From the NCBI RefSeq assembly GCF_040451425.1, contig NZ_CP144374.1, positions 1,280,501 through 1,344,500 of the forward strand: a stretch of DNA of 64,000 bases. The letters are read 5' to 3'. Below the pieces are notes generated by a model. It worked only from the letters and a program-made list of their open reading frames with translations. It was not told the origin of the DNA and made no database searches. The stretch comes from Thermodesulfovibrio sp. 3462-1 (lineage in GTDB: Bacteria > Nitrospirota > Thermodesulfovibrionia > Thermodesulfovibrionales > Thermodesulfovibrionaceae). The translations under genes were made by a program, and so were the position numbers. Shown here piece by piece: positions 16,951 through 25,907 of this stretch. How positions within the stretch are numbered: position 1 is the stretch's first letter; each line of letters starts with the position of its first letter.

Positions 16951-17367
16951 ATGGAAAAAAAAGAACAAACTCTTGATATTATCTCTCTACCAATAGAAAT
17001 TGACAGGACAAAAATTGATTCAAGATATCGTCTTGTGCTTATAGCAGCTCAAAGAGCTGCTGAACTTTCTCTTGGTGCTACATCAAAATTAGATAAAAAG
17101 GCAAAAAAAGTTACGACCACAGCAATTCTTGAGGTTTTATTAAACAAAGTAGAGTACATTACAGGTGAAGAAGCGTTGAAAGCCAAAGAAAAGATTAATC
17201 AGATTGATGTTAAAAAACTTCTTGAAGACAAAAGAAAAACAATTCCTGACCTCAGCGAACTTGAAAAGGATCTTAAAGTTTACTTACACGGTAAGGAATC
17301 TGCTGAAAAATTGCTTGAAGAATTATTTTCAGAACAACCAGAACAGCATTCTGATGAACAAGAATGA
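16951..17367 (+). CDS. rpoZ: RNA polymerase omega subunit
   Basis: The 138-residue protein has the omega core: SLPIEIDRTKIDSRYRLVLIAAQRAAEL, then KKVTTTAILEVLLNKV. Omega helps assemble RNA polymerase around beta-prime. It is longer than the E. coli protein (91 residues), with a charged C-terminal extension (residues about 75-138). It has a strong Shine-Dalgarno (AAGGAGG) and follows gmk as in many genomes. Confidence 0.92.
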   Translation: MEKKEQTLDIISLPIEIDRTKIDSRYRLVLIAAQRAAELSLGATSKLDKKAKKVTTTAILEVLLNKVEYITGEEALKAKEKINQIDVKKLLEDKRKTIPDLSELEKDLKVYLHGKESAEKLLEELFSEQPEQHSDEQE

Positions 17368-17373
17368 TTAAAA

Positions 17374-18573
17374 GTGAAGGATCTTTTAAAAAATAAAAAA
17401 ATTCTTATAGGCATAACAGGAAGTATTGCAGCATACAAAGTTTTTGAAATCATCAAGCTTTTAAAAGAAGCAGGAGCAGAAGTCTTTCCTGTTATGACTG
17501 AAAAAGCAACTTATTTTGTTACACCTCTAAGCATTGAAATATCCTGTGGCAACAGAGTTTTGATTGATATGTTTCAGGAACCTCTCTCTCATATTGAGCT
17601 TGCAAAAAAATGCGATCTCTTTTTAATAGCACCAGCCACTGCAAATTTAATCAATAAATATGCCTGTGGAATTGCTGATGATCTTCTTACAACCACTCTT
17701 CTTGCTTTTCGTGGTCCTGTAATTATAGCTCCTGCAATGAACTGGAGAATGTATCAGGCTGCACAGGTTCAAAAAAGCATTGATTACTTAAAAAGCATAG
17801 GAGTTGAATTTATAGGACCTGAACAAGGATCTCTTGCCTGTGGTGAAGAAGGGACAGGAAGGCTTGTAAGAGCAGAAAAAATTTTTGAAGCAGTGGTTTC
17901 AGCTTTAACTGAAAAAGATTTAAAAGGACAGCATGTCCTTGTCACAGCAGGACCTACACGGGGATACCTTGATGTCATAAGATTTATAACGAACAGATCA
18001 TCAGGTAAGATGGGTTATGCCCTGGCAAAAGTTGCAAAAAGAAGAGGTGCAAAAGTAACCCTTATAAGTGGTCCTTCAAATATTGAACCTCCAGAGGTGG
18101 ATAAATTTTTCAAAGTTGAAACAACTGAGGAAATGCTTGAAAAAGTCATGGAAAGTATAAATTCTGCCACAATTCTTTTAATGGCGGCAGCACCAATTGA
18201 TTTTGAACCTGAAAAGATTTTTAATACAAAAATTGAAAAAAACTCAATAAATTCCATATCCCTCAGGCTATGTCCTGATATACTTAAAGAGATTTCAAAG
18301 CTCAAGAAAAAGCCTTTTACAATAGGCTTTTCTGCTGAAGCAGGACTCAATACAGAAAGAGCAAAGATTAAGTTTAAGGAAAAAGCCCTTGATATGATTG
18401 TTTTGAATGATATAATGAAAAAAAACACAGGCATGGAATCTGATACTAATGAAGTAATAATTATTTATAAAAAAAGAAACAAATTTTTTGAAGAAAATAC
18501 ATCCCTGCTTTCAAAAGAAGAAATTGCCAGCCTAATTTTATCCAAAGTTAAGGAGTTAATGCTTGAAAAATAA
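17374..18573 (+). CDS. coaBC: Bifunctional phosphopantothenoylcysteine decarboxylase/synthase
   Basis: This two-domain enzyme makes 4'-phosphopantetheine for coenzyme A. The N-terminal CoaC flavoprotein shows GITGSIAAYK, the catalytic His in PLSHIELAKKCD, APATANLINKYACGIADD, PAMNWRMY and the Cys lid LACGEEGTGRL. The C-terminal CoaB domain shows VTAGPTRGYLD and FITNRSSGKMGYALAKVAKRRGA. The 399-residue length is normal. The start is GTG, 6 bases after the rpoZ stop. Confidence 0.97.
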   Translation: MKDLLKNKKILIGITGSIAAYKVFEIIKLLKEAGAEVFPVMTEKATYFVTPLSIEISCGNRVLIDMFQEPLSHIELAKKCDLFLIAPATANLINKYACGIADDLLTTTLLAFRGPVIIAPAMNWRMYQAAQVQKSIDYLKSIGVEFIGPEQGSLACGEEGTGRLVRAEKIFEAVVSALTEKDLKGQHVLVTAGPTRGYLDVIRFITNRSSGKMGYALAKVAKRRGAKVTLISGPSNIEPPEVDKFFKVETTEEMLEKVMESINSATILLMAAAPIDFEPEKIFNTKIEKNSINSISLRLCPDILKEISKLKKKPFTIGFSAEAGLNTERAKIKFKEKALDMIVLNDIMKKNTGMESDTNEVIIIYKKRNKFFEENTSLLSKEEIASLILSKVKELMLEK

Positions 18574-19624
18574 ATATGAAAATAGGATCAAAAAGGTTTT
18601 TGACAAAATTAGTTCAAACTCTGAGGCATTTTTAATAACCAATCTTAAAAATATAAGATATTTAACTGGCTTCAGAGGAAATTTTGCAGTAACGCTTTTA
18701 ACTCCTCAGGGATGCTTTCTTTTTGTTGACTTTCGGTATGTGGAGCAGGCAAAGAAAGAAGCTGTGGCTGAAGTTGTTTTTTTTAAAGACTCCTGGATTA
18801 ATGCTGTGATGAAATTTATTAAAGATTTCGATATAAAAAGGCTTTCCTTTGAAGTTACCTGTCCCTTCGAGACTTTTCACAAACTAAGCAGCATTAAAAT
18901 TGAAGTTGTTCCCCAGTACTATATTGTTGAGCATTTGAGAGCAGTTAAAGAACAAGAGGAAATTGACAAAATCAAAGTAGCAGTTAAAATTGCTGAAGAA
19001 GCTTTTTTAGAAACTAAACATTTTGTAAGAGAAGGTATTTCAGAAAAAACAATAGCAAGAGCTCTTGAAAATGAGATAAAAAAATACAGTGATACTTTAC
19101 CTTTTCCTGTGATTGTAGCATCTGGAGCCAATTCTTCAATGCCACACTGGCGAAACTCTGACAAAACACTAAATTATGGTGATTTTGTTATAATTGATTG
19201 GGGCGCTGAGTATGAAGGTTATTTTTCTGATATGACAAGAACATTTATAATAGGAAATGCTGATAATAAAAAGAAAGAGATTTATGAAATAGTAAATAAG
19301 GCTAGGCAGGAAGCAATCATGGCATGTAAGGCAGGAATGCTTGCAAAAGATATTGACCATGCAGCAAGAAATCTGATAAAACAATCAGGTTATGAAGAAA
19401 ATTTCGGGCATGCTACAGGTCATGGAGTTGGGCTTGATGTTCATGAATTTCCAAAGATAAATCATCAATCTGAAGAAATAATTGAGCCTGGCATGGTTTT
19501 TACTGTAGAGCCTGGAATTTATATGGAAGGCTTTGGAGGAGTGAGAATAGAAGATATGGTCGTTGTAAAAGGGAATTCAGTAGAAATTTTGACAACACTT
19601 TCAAGAGATTTAGAAATTTTATAG
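18563..19624 (+). CDS. M24 metallopeptidase (Xaa-Pro aminopeptidase type)
   Basis: This 353-residue protein has a creatinase-like N-terminal domain (LITNLKNIRYLTGFRGNFA) and the C-terminal pita-bread domain. Metal ligands are visible in order: Asp in VIIDWGAEYEGYFSDMTRTF, His in GHATGHGVGLDVHE, Glu in FTVEPGIY, Glu in VRIEDMV. It removes N-terminal residues before proline or acts on Xaa-Pro dipeptides. The start is TTG inside the coaBC end (11-base overlap). It lies just before efp, a frequent pairing. Confidence 0.94.
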   Translation: MKNKYENRIKKVFDKISSNSEAFLITNLKNIRYLTGFRGNFAVTLLTPQGCFLFVDFRYVEQAKKEAVAEVVFFKDSWINAVMKFIKDFDIKRLSFEVTCPFETFHKLSSIKIEVVPQYYIVEHLRAVKEQEEIDKIKVAVKIAEEAFLETKHFVREGISEKTIARALENEIKKYSDTLPFPVIVASGANSSMPHWRNSDKTLNYGDFVIIDWGAEYEGYFSDMTRTFIIGNADNKKKEIYEIVNKARQEAIMACKAGMLAKDIDHAARNLIKQSGYEENFGHATGHGVGLDVHEFPKINHQSEEIIEPGMVFTVEPGIYMEGFGGVRIEDMVVVKGNSVEILTTLSRDLEIL

Positions 19625-19634
19625 GAGGTAGAGC

Positions 19635-20198
19635 ATGATTTCAACATCAGAATTTAAAAAAGGCTTAAAAATTGAATACAAAGGAGAACCATATGAAATA
19701 ATTGACTTTCAACATGTAAAAATGCAACAAAGAGCACCAATTGTAAGAACTAAAATAAAAAATCTTAAAACAGGAAGGGTTCTTGAGGAAAATTTCCCTG
19801 CCGGAGAAAAATTTGAAAAACCAGAGCTTGAAGAAAAGCAAATGCAATATCTTTACTCTCAGGGAGACTCTTATGTTTTTATGGATATGGAAACTTATGA
19901 GCAGATTTCTATATCAAAAGATAAAATTGGAGATGCTTTGTATTACATAAAAGAAGAAATGATTGTTGATGTGATTTATTACAAAGGTGAAGTCCTTATT
20001 GTAGAGCCACCGATGTTTGTTGAATTAAGAGTTGTGGATACTGAACCTGCCTTTAAGGGCGATACAGCTTCAGGAGGAACAAAACCTGCCCGCCTTGAGA
20101 CAGGGCTTACAGTAAAGGTGCCTTTTCATATTCAGACAGGTGATTTATTAAAAATTGATACAAGAACAGGAGAATACATTGAAAAGATAAAGGAGTGA
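19635..20198 (+). CDS. efp: Elongation factor P, with Gln at the usual Lys/Arg tip position
   Basis: EF-P relieves ribosome stalling on polyproline. The 187-residue protein has the three-domain layout, including the C-terminal signature ARLETGLTVKVPFHIQTGDLLKIDTRTGEYIEKI. The domain I tip loop reads HVKMQQRAPIVRTK. Aligned without gaps to E. coli EF-P (Lys34) and Pseudomonas EF-P (Arg32), the tip position is Gln32, with Arg33 next to it. The usual PGKG is missing. The factor may therefore work unmodified or be modified on another residue. Good Shine-Dalgarno (AGGAGG). Confidence 0.96.
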   Translation: MISTSEFKKGLKIEYKGEPYEIIDFQHVKMQQRAPIVRTKIKNLKTGRVLEENFPAGEKFEKPELEEKQMQYLYSQGDSYVFMDMETYEQISISKDKIGDALYYIKEEMIVDVIYYKGEVLIVEPPMFVELRVVDTEPAFKGDTASGGTKPARLETGLTVKVPFHIQTGDLLKIDTRTGEYIEKIKE

Positions 20199-20201
20199 AT
20201 A

Positions 20202-20648
20202 ATGGAACTTGAAGAAATAAAAGAAATAATATCTTTTTTGAAAAATACGGATGTAACAGAGTTAAACATTGAAAAAGAAGGTTTTAAAATTAGAATTAAA
20301 AGGGGATATGTCTATGCTCCTGTAGAAATTGCAACCCCCCCCAAACTATCAGCAGAATCTTCACAACCTTCTTATCATGCAGAAGTTTTAAAGGAAGAAG
20401 AAGTTCTTCACACTATTACCTCTCCATTGGTCGGAACATTTTATAGAGCCTCTTCTCCTGATGCTCCAGCATTTGTTGAAGTAGGCACAAAAGTTGAAAA
20501 GGGACAGGTCTTGTGCATAATAGAAGCAATGAAAATTATGAATGAAATTGAAAGTGATGTTTCAGGAATTGTAAGAAAAATACTTGTTGAAAACGGACAG
20601 CCTGTTGAGTATGGAGAGCCATTATTTTTAATTGAGGTAACTAAATAA
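20202..20648 (+). CDS. accB: Acetyl-CoA carboxylase biotin carboxyl carrier protein
   Basis: AccB carries the carboxybiotin for fatty-acid synthesis. The 148-residue protein has a helical N-terminal part, a Pro/Ser/Ala linker near 45-68, and the biotinyl domain with [11 protein letters not shown], whose Lys is biotinylated. The [23 protein letters not shown] segment is the thumb-containing AccB type. It is followed directly by accC with a one-base overlap. Confidence 0.97.
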   Translation: MELEEIKEIISFLKNTDVTELNIEKEGFKIRIKRGYVYAPVEIATPPKLSAESSQPSYHAEVLKEEEVLHTITSPLVGTFYRASSPDAPAFVEVGTKVEKGQVLCIIEAMKIMNEIESDVSGIVRKILVENGQPVEYGEPLFLIEVTK

Positions 20649-22003
20649 TGGAGTTATTCAAAAAGATTCTTATTGCAAATAGAGGAGAGATAGCTGTAAG
20701 AATTATCCGTGCCTGTAGAGAACTTGGTATAAAAACCGTTGCAGTTTACTCCGAAGCTGATAAAGAATCTTTACATGTGAAACTTGCAGATGAGGCAATA
20801 TGTATAGGACCTGCAAGTCCTGCTCAAAGCTATTTAAATCTCACAGCAATTCTTTCTGCAGCAGACATTACAGATGCTGAAGCAATTCATCCAGGATATG
20901 GATTTTTGTCTGAAAATGCCCAGTTTGCAGAGGCTTGCGTGAACTCTGGAATAGTTTTTATCGGACCAACTCCTGAAAACATCAAAATTGGAGGAGATAA
21001 AGCAAAGGCAAGACAGATACTTAAAAGAAAAGGTATTCCTGTAGTTCCTGGAAGTGATGGACCGGTGAAGGATGAAGAATCCTGTATGAAGATAATCAAA
21101 AAAATTGGACTTCCTATAATATTTAAGGCTTCTGCTGGTGGTGGTGGAAGAGGAATGCGCATAGTAAATGACGAAAAAGATATTGAACAGGCTTTTTTCA
21201 TGGCTCAGAGAGAAGCACTTGCAGCGTTTGGAAACGGAGAGCTTTATATTGAAAAGTATTTCCCGAAAGTAAGGCATATAGAAGTGCAAATACTTGCTGA
21301 TAAACAAGGCAACATTATTCATCTTGGAGAAAGAGACTGCACAATACAGCGTAGACATCAGAAATTGCTTGAAGAAGCTCCTTCTCCAGTTTTAAATGAA
21401 AAACTAAGAAAAAAAATAGGTGAATATGCAGTAAAAGCTGCCAAAGCGTTGAAATTCAGAAATATAGGCACCTTTGAATTCATTGTTGACGATGAATTAA
21501 ATCCCTATTTTATTGAGATAAATACCAGAGTTCAGGTAGAACATCCTGTAACAGAGGAAATTACTGATATTGACATTATCAAAGAGCAAATAAAGCTTGC
21601 GAAAGGATATCCTTTATCTTTCAAACAGCCTCAAATTAAATTTCGTGGACATGCCATTGAATGTAGAATTAATGCAGAAGATCCAGAAAAGTTTATTCCA
21701 TCTCCAGGTACTGTTGAATTTATTCACTTTCCTGGTGGTCCTGGCATAAGAGTGGATAGCTATCTTTATCAGGGATGCAAGGTATCTCCCTACTATGATT
21801 CACTGGTAGCAAAAATCATCGCCAAAGGAGCGAACAGACAAGAAGCAATAGACAGAATGAAAAGAGCTCTTCAAGAGACAGCAATAAAAGGGATACAAAC
21901 AAATATATCTTTATTTCTGAGAGTGCTTGAAAATCCTGATTTTATCAAAGGAAAATTTTTTACAGATTTCATCCAATTAATGAACAATAACAACAAATCC
22001 TGA
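20648..22003 (+). CDS. accC: Acetyl-CoA carboxylase biotin carboxylase
   Basis: AccC carboxylates biotin on AccB using ATP and bicarbonate. The 451-residue protein shows KKILIANRGEIAVRIIRACRELGI at the start, the ATP-grasp glycine loop ASAGGGGRGMR, ERDCTIQRRHQKLLEEAPSP, EINTRVQVEHPVTEEITDID and the C-terminal SYLYQGCKVSPYYDSLVAKI. Length and motifs are standard. It closes the operon; the next gene starts 153 bases later behind its own promoter. Confidence 0.97.
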   Translation: MELFKKILIANRGEIAVRIIRACRELGIKTVAVYSEADKESLHVKLADEAICIGPASPAQSYLNLTAILSAADITDAEAIHPGYGFLSENAQFAEACVNSGIVFIGPTPENIKIGGDKAKARQILKRKGIPVVPGSDGPVKDEESCMKIIKKIGLPIIFKASAGGGGRGMRIVNDEKDIEQAFFMAQREALAAFGNGELYIEKYFPKVRHIEVQILADKQGNIIHLGERDCTIQRRHQKLLEEAPSPVLNEKLRKKIGEYAVKAAKALKFRNIGTFEFIVDDELNPYFIEINTRVQVEHPVTEEITDIDIIKEQIKLAKGYPLSFKQPQIKFRGHAIECRINAEDPEKFIPSPGTVEFIHFPGGPGIRVDSYLYQGCKVSPYYDSLVAKIIAKGANRQEAIDRMKRALQETAIKGIQTNISLFLRVLENPDFIKGKFFTDFIQLMNNNNKS

Positions 22004-22119
22004 TTTAAATAAAAGCTCTATATGGCATTCCTCAGTGCGAGAAATCTCTGACTACCTTCAATGTCAATAAAAAGAAATGGTCATCAAGCTTCTTAAAAAA
22101 TGCTTCAAGGGTCTTGATA

Positions 22120-22149
22120 TTGATAAAAATAATTTGCTATTCTTTTAAT
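22120..22149 (+). promoter_or_regulatory. Promoter of the chemosensory operon, predicted leaderless
   Basis: TTGATA (22120-22125) and TTTAAT (22144-22149) are 18 bases apart. The ATG at 22157 follows after 7 bases, with no Shine-Dalgarno. Confidence 0.55.
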
Positions 22150-22156
22150 AAAGCTT

Positions 22157-22711
22157 ATGAAAAAAAATCTTGCAGATATTATTGACAATTTGTCCCGCAC
22201 AAAAAGCACAGGATTGTTAACTATAAATTTTTCTTCTGAAAAGAATCTATTAAAGTTTTATTTAAAAGATGGAGAGATTTATCACATATCTTTCGGATTC
22301 AAAAAAGGATTGCAATGCCTGGATGATTTAGCTTCAAGACAACCTGTTTCATGCAGTTTTATTCCTCAGATTTCACTTGATATGACAAGCGATGATATCC
22401 CTTCCACTGAAAAATTAATAAAACAGTTAAAGGAGATGAACAAATTTATAGATTCTCAAGACTCAACATCTCTTTCTTCAGATTTTGCAAAAATAAAAGA
22501 TGGCATAAAAACTGCATTAATCAGGCAAATTGGACCAATTGGAGGAAAAATTACAGAAAAATATATAAGTGAAAGATGGGTTCCTTCCAACCCCCCATCA
22601 AAAGAGGATTTTCTCAATTTGATTGATATGTTAAAAGAAGAGATAGAAGATCCCCAATCAAGAAGAGAATTTTTGCAAGAGGTCAATAAATTATTGGAGG
22701 TTTATAAATGA
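22157..22711 (+). CDS. DUF4388/PATAN-like accessory protein of the chemosensory operon
   Basis: The 184-residue protein has an N-terminal DUF4388 (PATAN-like) domain at about 1-70: LADIIDNLSRTKSTGLLTIN, LLKFYLKDGEIYHISFG. A C-terminal helical domain (about 112-184) contains ALIRQIGPIGGKITEKYI and LNLIDMLKEEIEDP, a pattern seen in small two-domain partners of such systems. PATAN domains occur in response regulators of cyanobacterial phototaxis and differentiation, where they act by protein contacts. It heads the operon and overlaps the next gene by 4 bases. Its partner may be the REC-DUF4388 protein at 23850. Confidence 0.75.
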   Translation: MKKNLADIIDNLSRTKSTGLLTINFSSEKNLLKFYLKDGEIYHISFGFKKGLQCLDDLASRQPVSCSFIPQISLDMTSDDIPSTEKLIKQLKEMNKFIDSQDSTSLSSDFAKIKDGIKTALIRQIGPIGGKITEKYISERWVPSNPPSKEDFLNLIDMLKEEIEDPQSRREFLQEVNKLLEVYK

Positions 22712-23838
22712 AAATAGAACTTGGATTAAGAGCAGGAATAGCTTTACCTCTTTTAGCAACTTTAATTATAGGAATGGCTGCTTTAGTTGTTTTCAATTAT
22801 ATCACACAGGTAAATCTTTTAAAGGAAGAAGAAAACCGAAACATTGAGGTATCAATCAATACAGCTCAAATTTTACTTGAAGCATCAACGATTCATTATC
22901 AACAAATGGCTCACTTAGTGGCACAAATGTCAGATGTTCAGGAGGCTGTTAATAAAAAAGACAGAAACCGCTTGATAGATAAATTCCTGCCTGCTTTTAA
23001 TTCTTTAAAAGAAAACTTTGCTCTTGCTCAATTTCACTTTCATATACTTCCTGCGGTTTCTCTTGTAAGGCTTCATGACCTTAGTCATTTTGGTGATGAT
23101 ATCTCAAAGGAGCGTAAAACTGTAGTGCAAGTACAAACAACCCATAAAGGTGTAAGAGGTATTGAAATAGGTATTGGTGGAGTAGGATTAAGAGGTGTTG
23201 AACCAATTTTTTACAGAGGGGAGCTCGTGGGAAGTGTGGATGTTGGTGGTGGGTTAAAACTAATAATTGACCAAATTAAAAAAGCTATAAATACTGATTT
23301 AGGTGTTGTTATTTATAAAGATTTACTATCTGGTTGGCCTGGCTTAAAAGATATAAAACATACTTTTGGACAATGGGTTTCGCTTTATTTTACCCAGCAG
23401 AATCCAAAAATGTTTATATCTGAAGCTTCTTTAAAAAACGCTGCTCAATCAAAACAGAGATACTATACTGAAGTAGTGCCTCAGGCAGGGAAAGAGTATA
23501 TTGTTGCTTATAGCCCTCTTAAGGATTTTTCTGGTCGAACTATAGGTTTTATATATATTGTAAAAGAAAGAATTCTCAATCCTGTTAAAGTTTTTACAAT
23601 TCTTGGCATAAATGTGCTTGTTTATATTATAATGCTTATCATAATAGCTCTTTTAATTGGCTATGGTATGAATAAATATGTAATAAATCCTATAGTTGAA
23701 CTTACAAAAATTACAGATGAAATATCAATGGGTAAAACATCTCAAAAAGTAGAGATCAAAGATGCTCGTGGAGAAATAGCTACACTGGCAAGGGCTGTGG
23801 AAAGAATGCGTATAACCATGAAAAAACTTCTTGAATAA
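22708..23838 (+). CDS. Membrane sensor: periplasmic Cache + HAMP, with no output domain
   Basis: This 376-residue protein has TM1 at about 10-31, a large periplasmic region to about 295 that looks like a dCache_3-type sensor (FHFHILPAVSLVRLHDLSHFGDD, GLRGVEPIFYRGELVGSV), TM2 at about 297-320, and a HAMP domain (NPIVELTKITDEISMGKT ... ARAVERMRITMKKLLE). It ends right after HAMP. No methyl-accepting, kinase or cyclase domain follows, and the stop is followed by a clean Shine-Dalgarno for the next gene. It may signal through HAMP contacts with the MCP at 28145, which lacks a periplasmic sensor; that is inference. Confidence 0.85.
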   Translation: MKIELGLRAGIALPLLATLIIGMAALVVFNYITQVNLLKEEENRNIEVSINTAQILLEASTIHYQQMAHLVAQMSDVQEAVNKKDRNRLIDKFLPAFNSLKENFALAQFHFHILPAVSLVRLHDLSHFGDDISKERKTVVQVQTTHKGVRGIEIGIGGVGLRGVEPIFYRGELVGSVDVGGGLKLIIDQIKKAINTDLGVVIYKDLLSGWPGLKDIKHTFGQWVSLYFTQQNPKMFISEASLKNAAQSKQRYYTEVVPQAGKEYIVAYSPLKDFSGRTIGFIYIVKERILNPVKVFTILGINVLVYIIMLIIIALLIGYGMNKYVINPIVELTKITDEISMGKTSQKVEIKDARGEIATLARAVERMRITMKKLLE

Positions 23839-23849
23839 GGAGTAAAAAA

Positions 23850-25061
23850 ATGGCAGGGGAAAAAATATTAGTAATGGATGATAGCCCACTTGTAAGAAAG
23901 CTTGCAGAGGTTTCTTTACAAGAAGCAGGATATGAAGTCTATACAGCAAGTGATGGAGAAGAAGGACTGAAAATTGCAGAACAAATTAAACCTGATTTAA
24001 TTTTAGTTGACTTTATAATGCCCAAAATGACAGGCTCGCAGGTTTGCAAACTCATAAGGGAGAATGAAACTCTTAAAGATATTCCCATTATTCTAATCAC
24101 TGGAAAAGGTGAGACAGTAGGACAGGCATTGATTGAAAAATATGGAATTCTGGATTATTTTATAAAACCTTTTAAATCAGAAGAACTGGTAGAAAAAATC
24201 AATCAAGTGTTGAGTAAAGCACCGGAAGTTAAAAAAATTCCAGAAGAAATCCCTGTTTTTACTTATGAATCACCGGAAACAGAAATAAAGGAAGTGGAAG
24301 AAATAGAGCCTATTGTATTACCTGAAACAGAAGAAGAAGTATTCTCAGTTGAAGAAAAGGGAATTGAATTAACAAAAGAAATTGAATTAAAGGAAAAAAT
24401 ATTTGAAGAGCCAGAACCAATGCAAAAAACCCAGGATTTATTTGAAACACCAGAAATTGAACTCCCAGAAATGGAACTGCTGGGAAAAGAAGAAAGCTTT
24501 GGAACACAAGAAATTGAATCTATCCAGGACATATTGGAAGAGCCTCCAAAAACAGAAATTGAAGAAATTAAGCCTGCTTTTGATTTAACCATTCTGGAAA
24601 AATTAATAGACAACAAATTTAATAGCTTTTATGAAAAAATTATCCCCTTACTTGACAGCTCTGTTGAAGGAGTATTAAAAAAATACGGTTTGATAAAAGA
24701 TTCTTCTGTGATTCTCTCTGGCAATTTAAATTTCTTTAAAGTTCAGGAAATTTTTACTCTAATTAATTCTAATAGTTTAAATGGTATCTTTTATGCTTAC
24801 AGTAATGCAATAGCATACGAATTTTTATTTATTAGTGGAAAAATCATCTATGGAATCTCAAACCTTCAGAAACAAAAAATTGGTGCTAAACTATTAAATG
24901 AAATGGACCAGGAAGAAATTAAGGATATTACCATTGAAGCATTGAATTCTTTAAAGAATCTTCAAAATGGAAATTTTATTTTTGAAAAGAAAGATTTTTC
25001 AGATAGCTGGTTGCTGAATAAAACAGGCTATAATCCATTAGAGCTTGTTAAAGAAACATGA
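23850..25061 (+). CDS. Response regulator with C-terminal DUF4388/PATAN output domain
   Basis: This 403-residue protein has an N-terminal receiver (1-118): acidic pair at 10-11, phospho-acceptor Asp54 in LVDFIMPKM, Lys in YFIKPF. A long Glu/Ile/Pro-rich linker (about 120-255) is low-complexity and probably disordered. The C-terminal DUF4388 domain (about 282-403) contains LSGNLNFFKVQEIFTLINSNSLNGIFYA and AYEFLFISGKIIYG. The order REC then DUF4388 is reversed compared with cyanobacterial PatA regulators. It is probably a non-DNA-binding output protein of the local CheA. Spacing to its neighbours is 11 and 31 bases. Confidence 0.85.
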   Translation: MAGEKILVMDDSPLVRKLAEVSLQEAGYEVYTASDGEEGLKIAEQIKPDLILVDFIMPKMTGSQVCKLIRENETLKDIPIILITGKGETVGQALIEKYGILDYFIKPFKSEELVEKINQVLSKAPEVKKIPEEIPVFTYESPETEIKEVEEIEPIVLPETEEEVFSVEEKGIELTKEIELKEKIFEEPEPMQKTQDLFETPEIELPEMELLGKEESFGTQEIESIQDILEEPPKTEIEEIKPAFDLTILEKLIDNKFNSFYEKIIPLLDSSVEGVLKKYGLIKDSSVILSGNLNFFKVQEIFTLINSNSLNGIFYAYSNAIAYEFLFISGKIIYGISNLQKQKIGAKLLNEMDQEEIKDITIEALNSLKNLQNGNFIFEKKDFSDSWLLNKTGYNPLELVKET

Positions 25062-25092
25062 AAATGATATAATGTAAAGTTAAGGGAAGTTT

Positions 25093-25458
25093 ATGACTAA
25101 AGTTCTTGTTGCAGAAGATTCAGTTACAGATGCAAAATATATTGAGTCCATTCTTAAAGAAGGTGGATACGAGCTTTTTTTTGCAAAAGATGGTGAAGAA
25201 GCTGAAGAATTGATAAAAAAAGAAACTTTTGATCTTGTTATTTTAGATGTGGTTATGCCTAAAAAAAATGGCTTTCAAATTTGTAGAGAGATAAAGAAAA
25301 ATGAAAAAACTAAAGATATACCTGTAATTCTTGTAACTTCTAAAAAAGAAGAAGCTGATAAATTCTGGGGCAAGACGCAAGGAGCAGATGAATACATTAC
25401 AAAACCTTTTGAACCAATTGATCTTTTGGTGGCTATAAAGAAATGTCTGAAGAAATAA
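25093..25458 (+). CDS. Single-domain response regulator (CheY/PilH-like)
   Basis: This 121-residue receiver has the acidic pair near residues 8-9, phospho-acceptor Asp52 in VILDVVMPKKNG, Thr/Ser in LVTSKKEEADKFW and the conserved Lys in YITKPFEP. The DKFWGKTQGADEYITKPF wording is characteristic of PilH/CheY-like regulators of type IV pilus pathways. An internal promoter is possible (TATAAT 25065-25070), followed by a normal Shine-Dalgarno (AAGGGA). It overlaps cheW by 16 bases. Confidence 0.9.
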   Translation: MTKVLVAEDSVTDAKYIESILKEGGYELFFAKDGEEAEELIKKETFDLVILDVVMPKKNGFQICREIKKNEKTKDIPVILVTSKKEEADKFWGKTQGADEYITKPFEPIDLLVAIKKCLKK

Positions 25459-25892
25459 AAGAAAAAACAGAAAAATCCTATTGTGTCTTAGGCGTAGGAG
25501 AAAGAGAGTTTCTTGTCCCAAAAGAAAGCGTTGTTCAGGTTTTGGATATTACGCGAATATTCCCCATTCCAGGAGCTCCTGATTACATTGTTGGAGCTTT
25601 ACCTGTAAGAGGCAAAATCATTCCTGCTGTGGACCTGGCAAAGATTTACAATATTGAAAGATTAAACTATTCTGATAATAAATTGCTGGTTATTGAAGTA
25701 AAAGGTGAAAAAATAGGAATTTTATCGGATATTTCGCCCTTTTTTGTTAGTTTTGAATCCGATATAGTTGTTGAAGATTTTATTGATCCTGAAAAATTAT
25801 TTGAACAACTTAAAGTGAGTTATCAAAAACCCGCTGAAAATCTAAAGAGTGGTTTTGCTGGTGAAACCAGCACAGGAAAACAGGAAAAATGA
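25443..25892 (+). CDS. cheW: CheW-like coupling protein
   Basis: This 149-residue CheW-domain protein has the typical strands: YCVLGVGEREFLVPKESVVQVLDI, FPIPGAPDYIVGALPVRGKIIPAVDLAKIY, VIEVKGEKIGILSDIS. It links the receptor to the CheA kinase. The C-terminal 25 residues are extended and polar. It lies directly between the CheY-like regulator and CheA, as in Pil-Chp-type operons. Confidence 0.92.
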   Translation: MSEEIKEKTEKSYCVLGVGEREFLVPKESVVQVLDITRIFPIPGAPDYIVGALPVRGKIIPAVDLAKIYNIERLNYSDNKLLVIEVKGEKIGILSDISPFFVSFESDIVVEDFIDPEKLFEQLKVSYQKPAENLKSGFAGETSTGKQEK

Positions 25893-25907
25893 CAAAACTC
25901 AGAAAAG

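Noticed and set aside
24263-24616. Minus-strand Ser-rich open frame
   Set aside because: It is the antisense shadow of the Glu-rich linker of the REC-DUF4388 protein.
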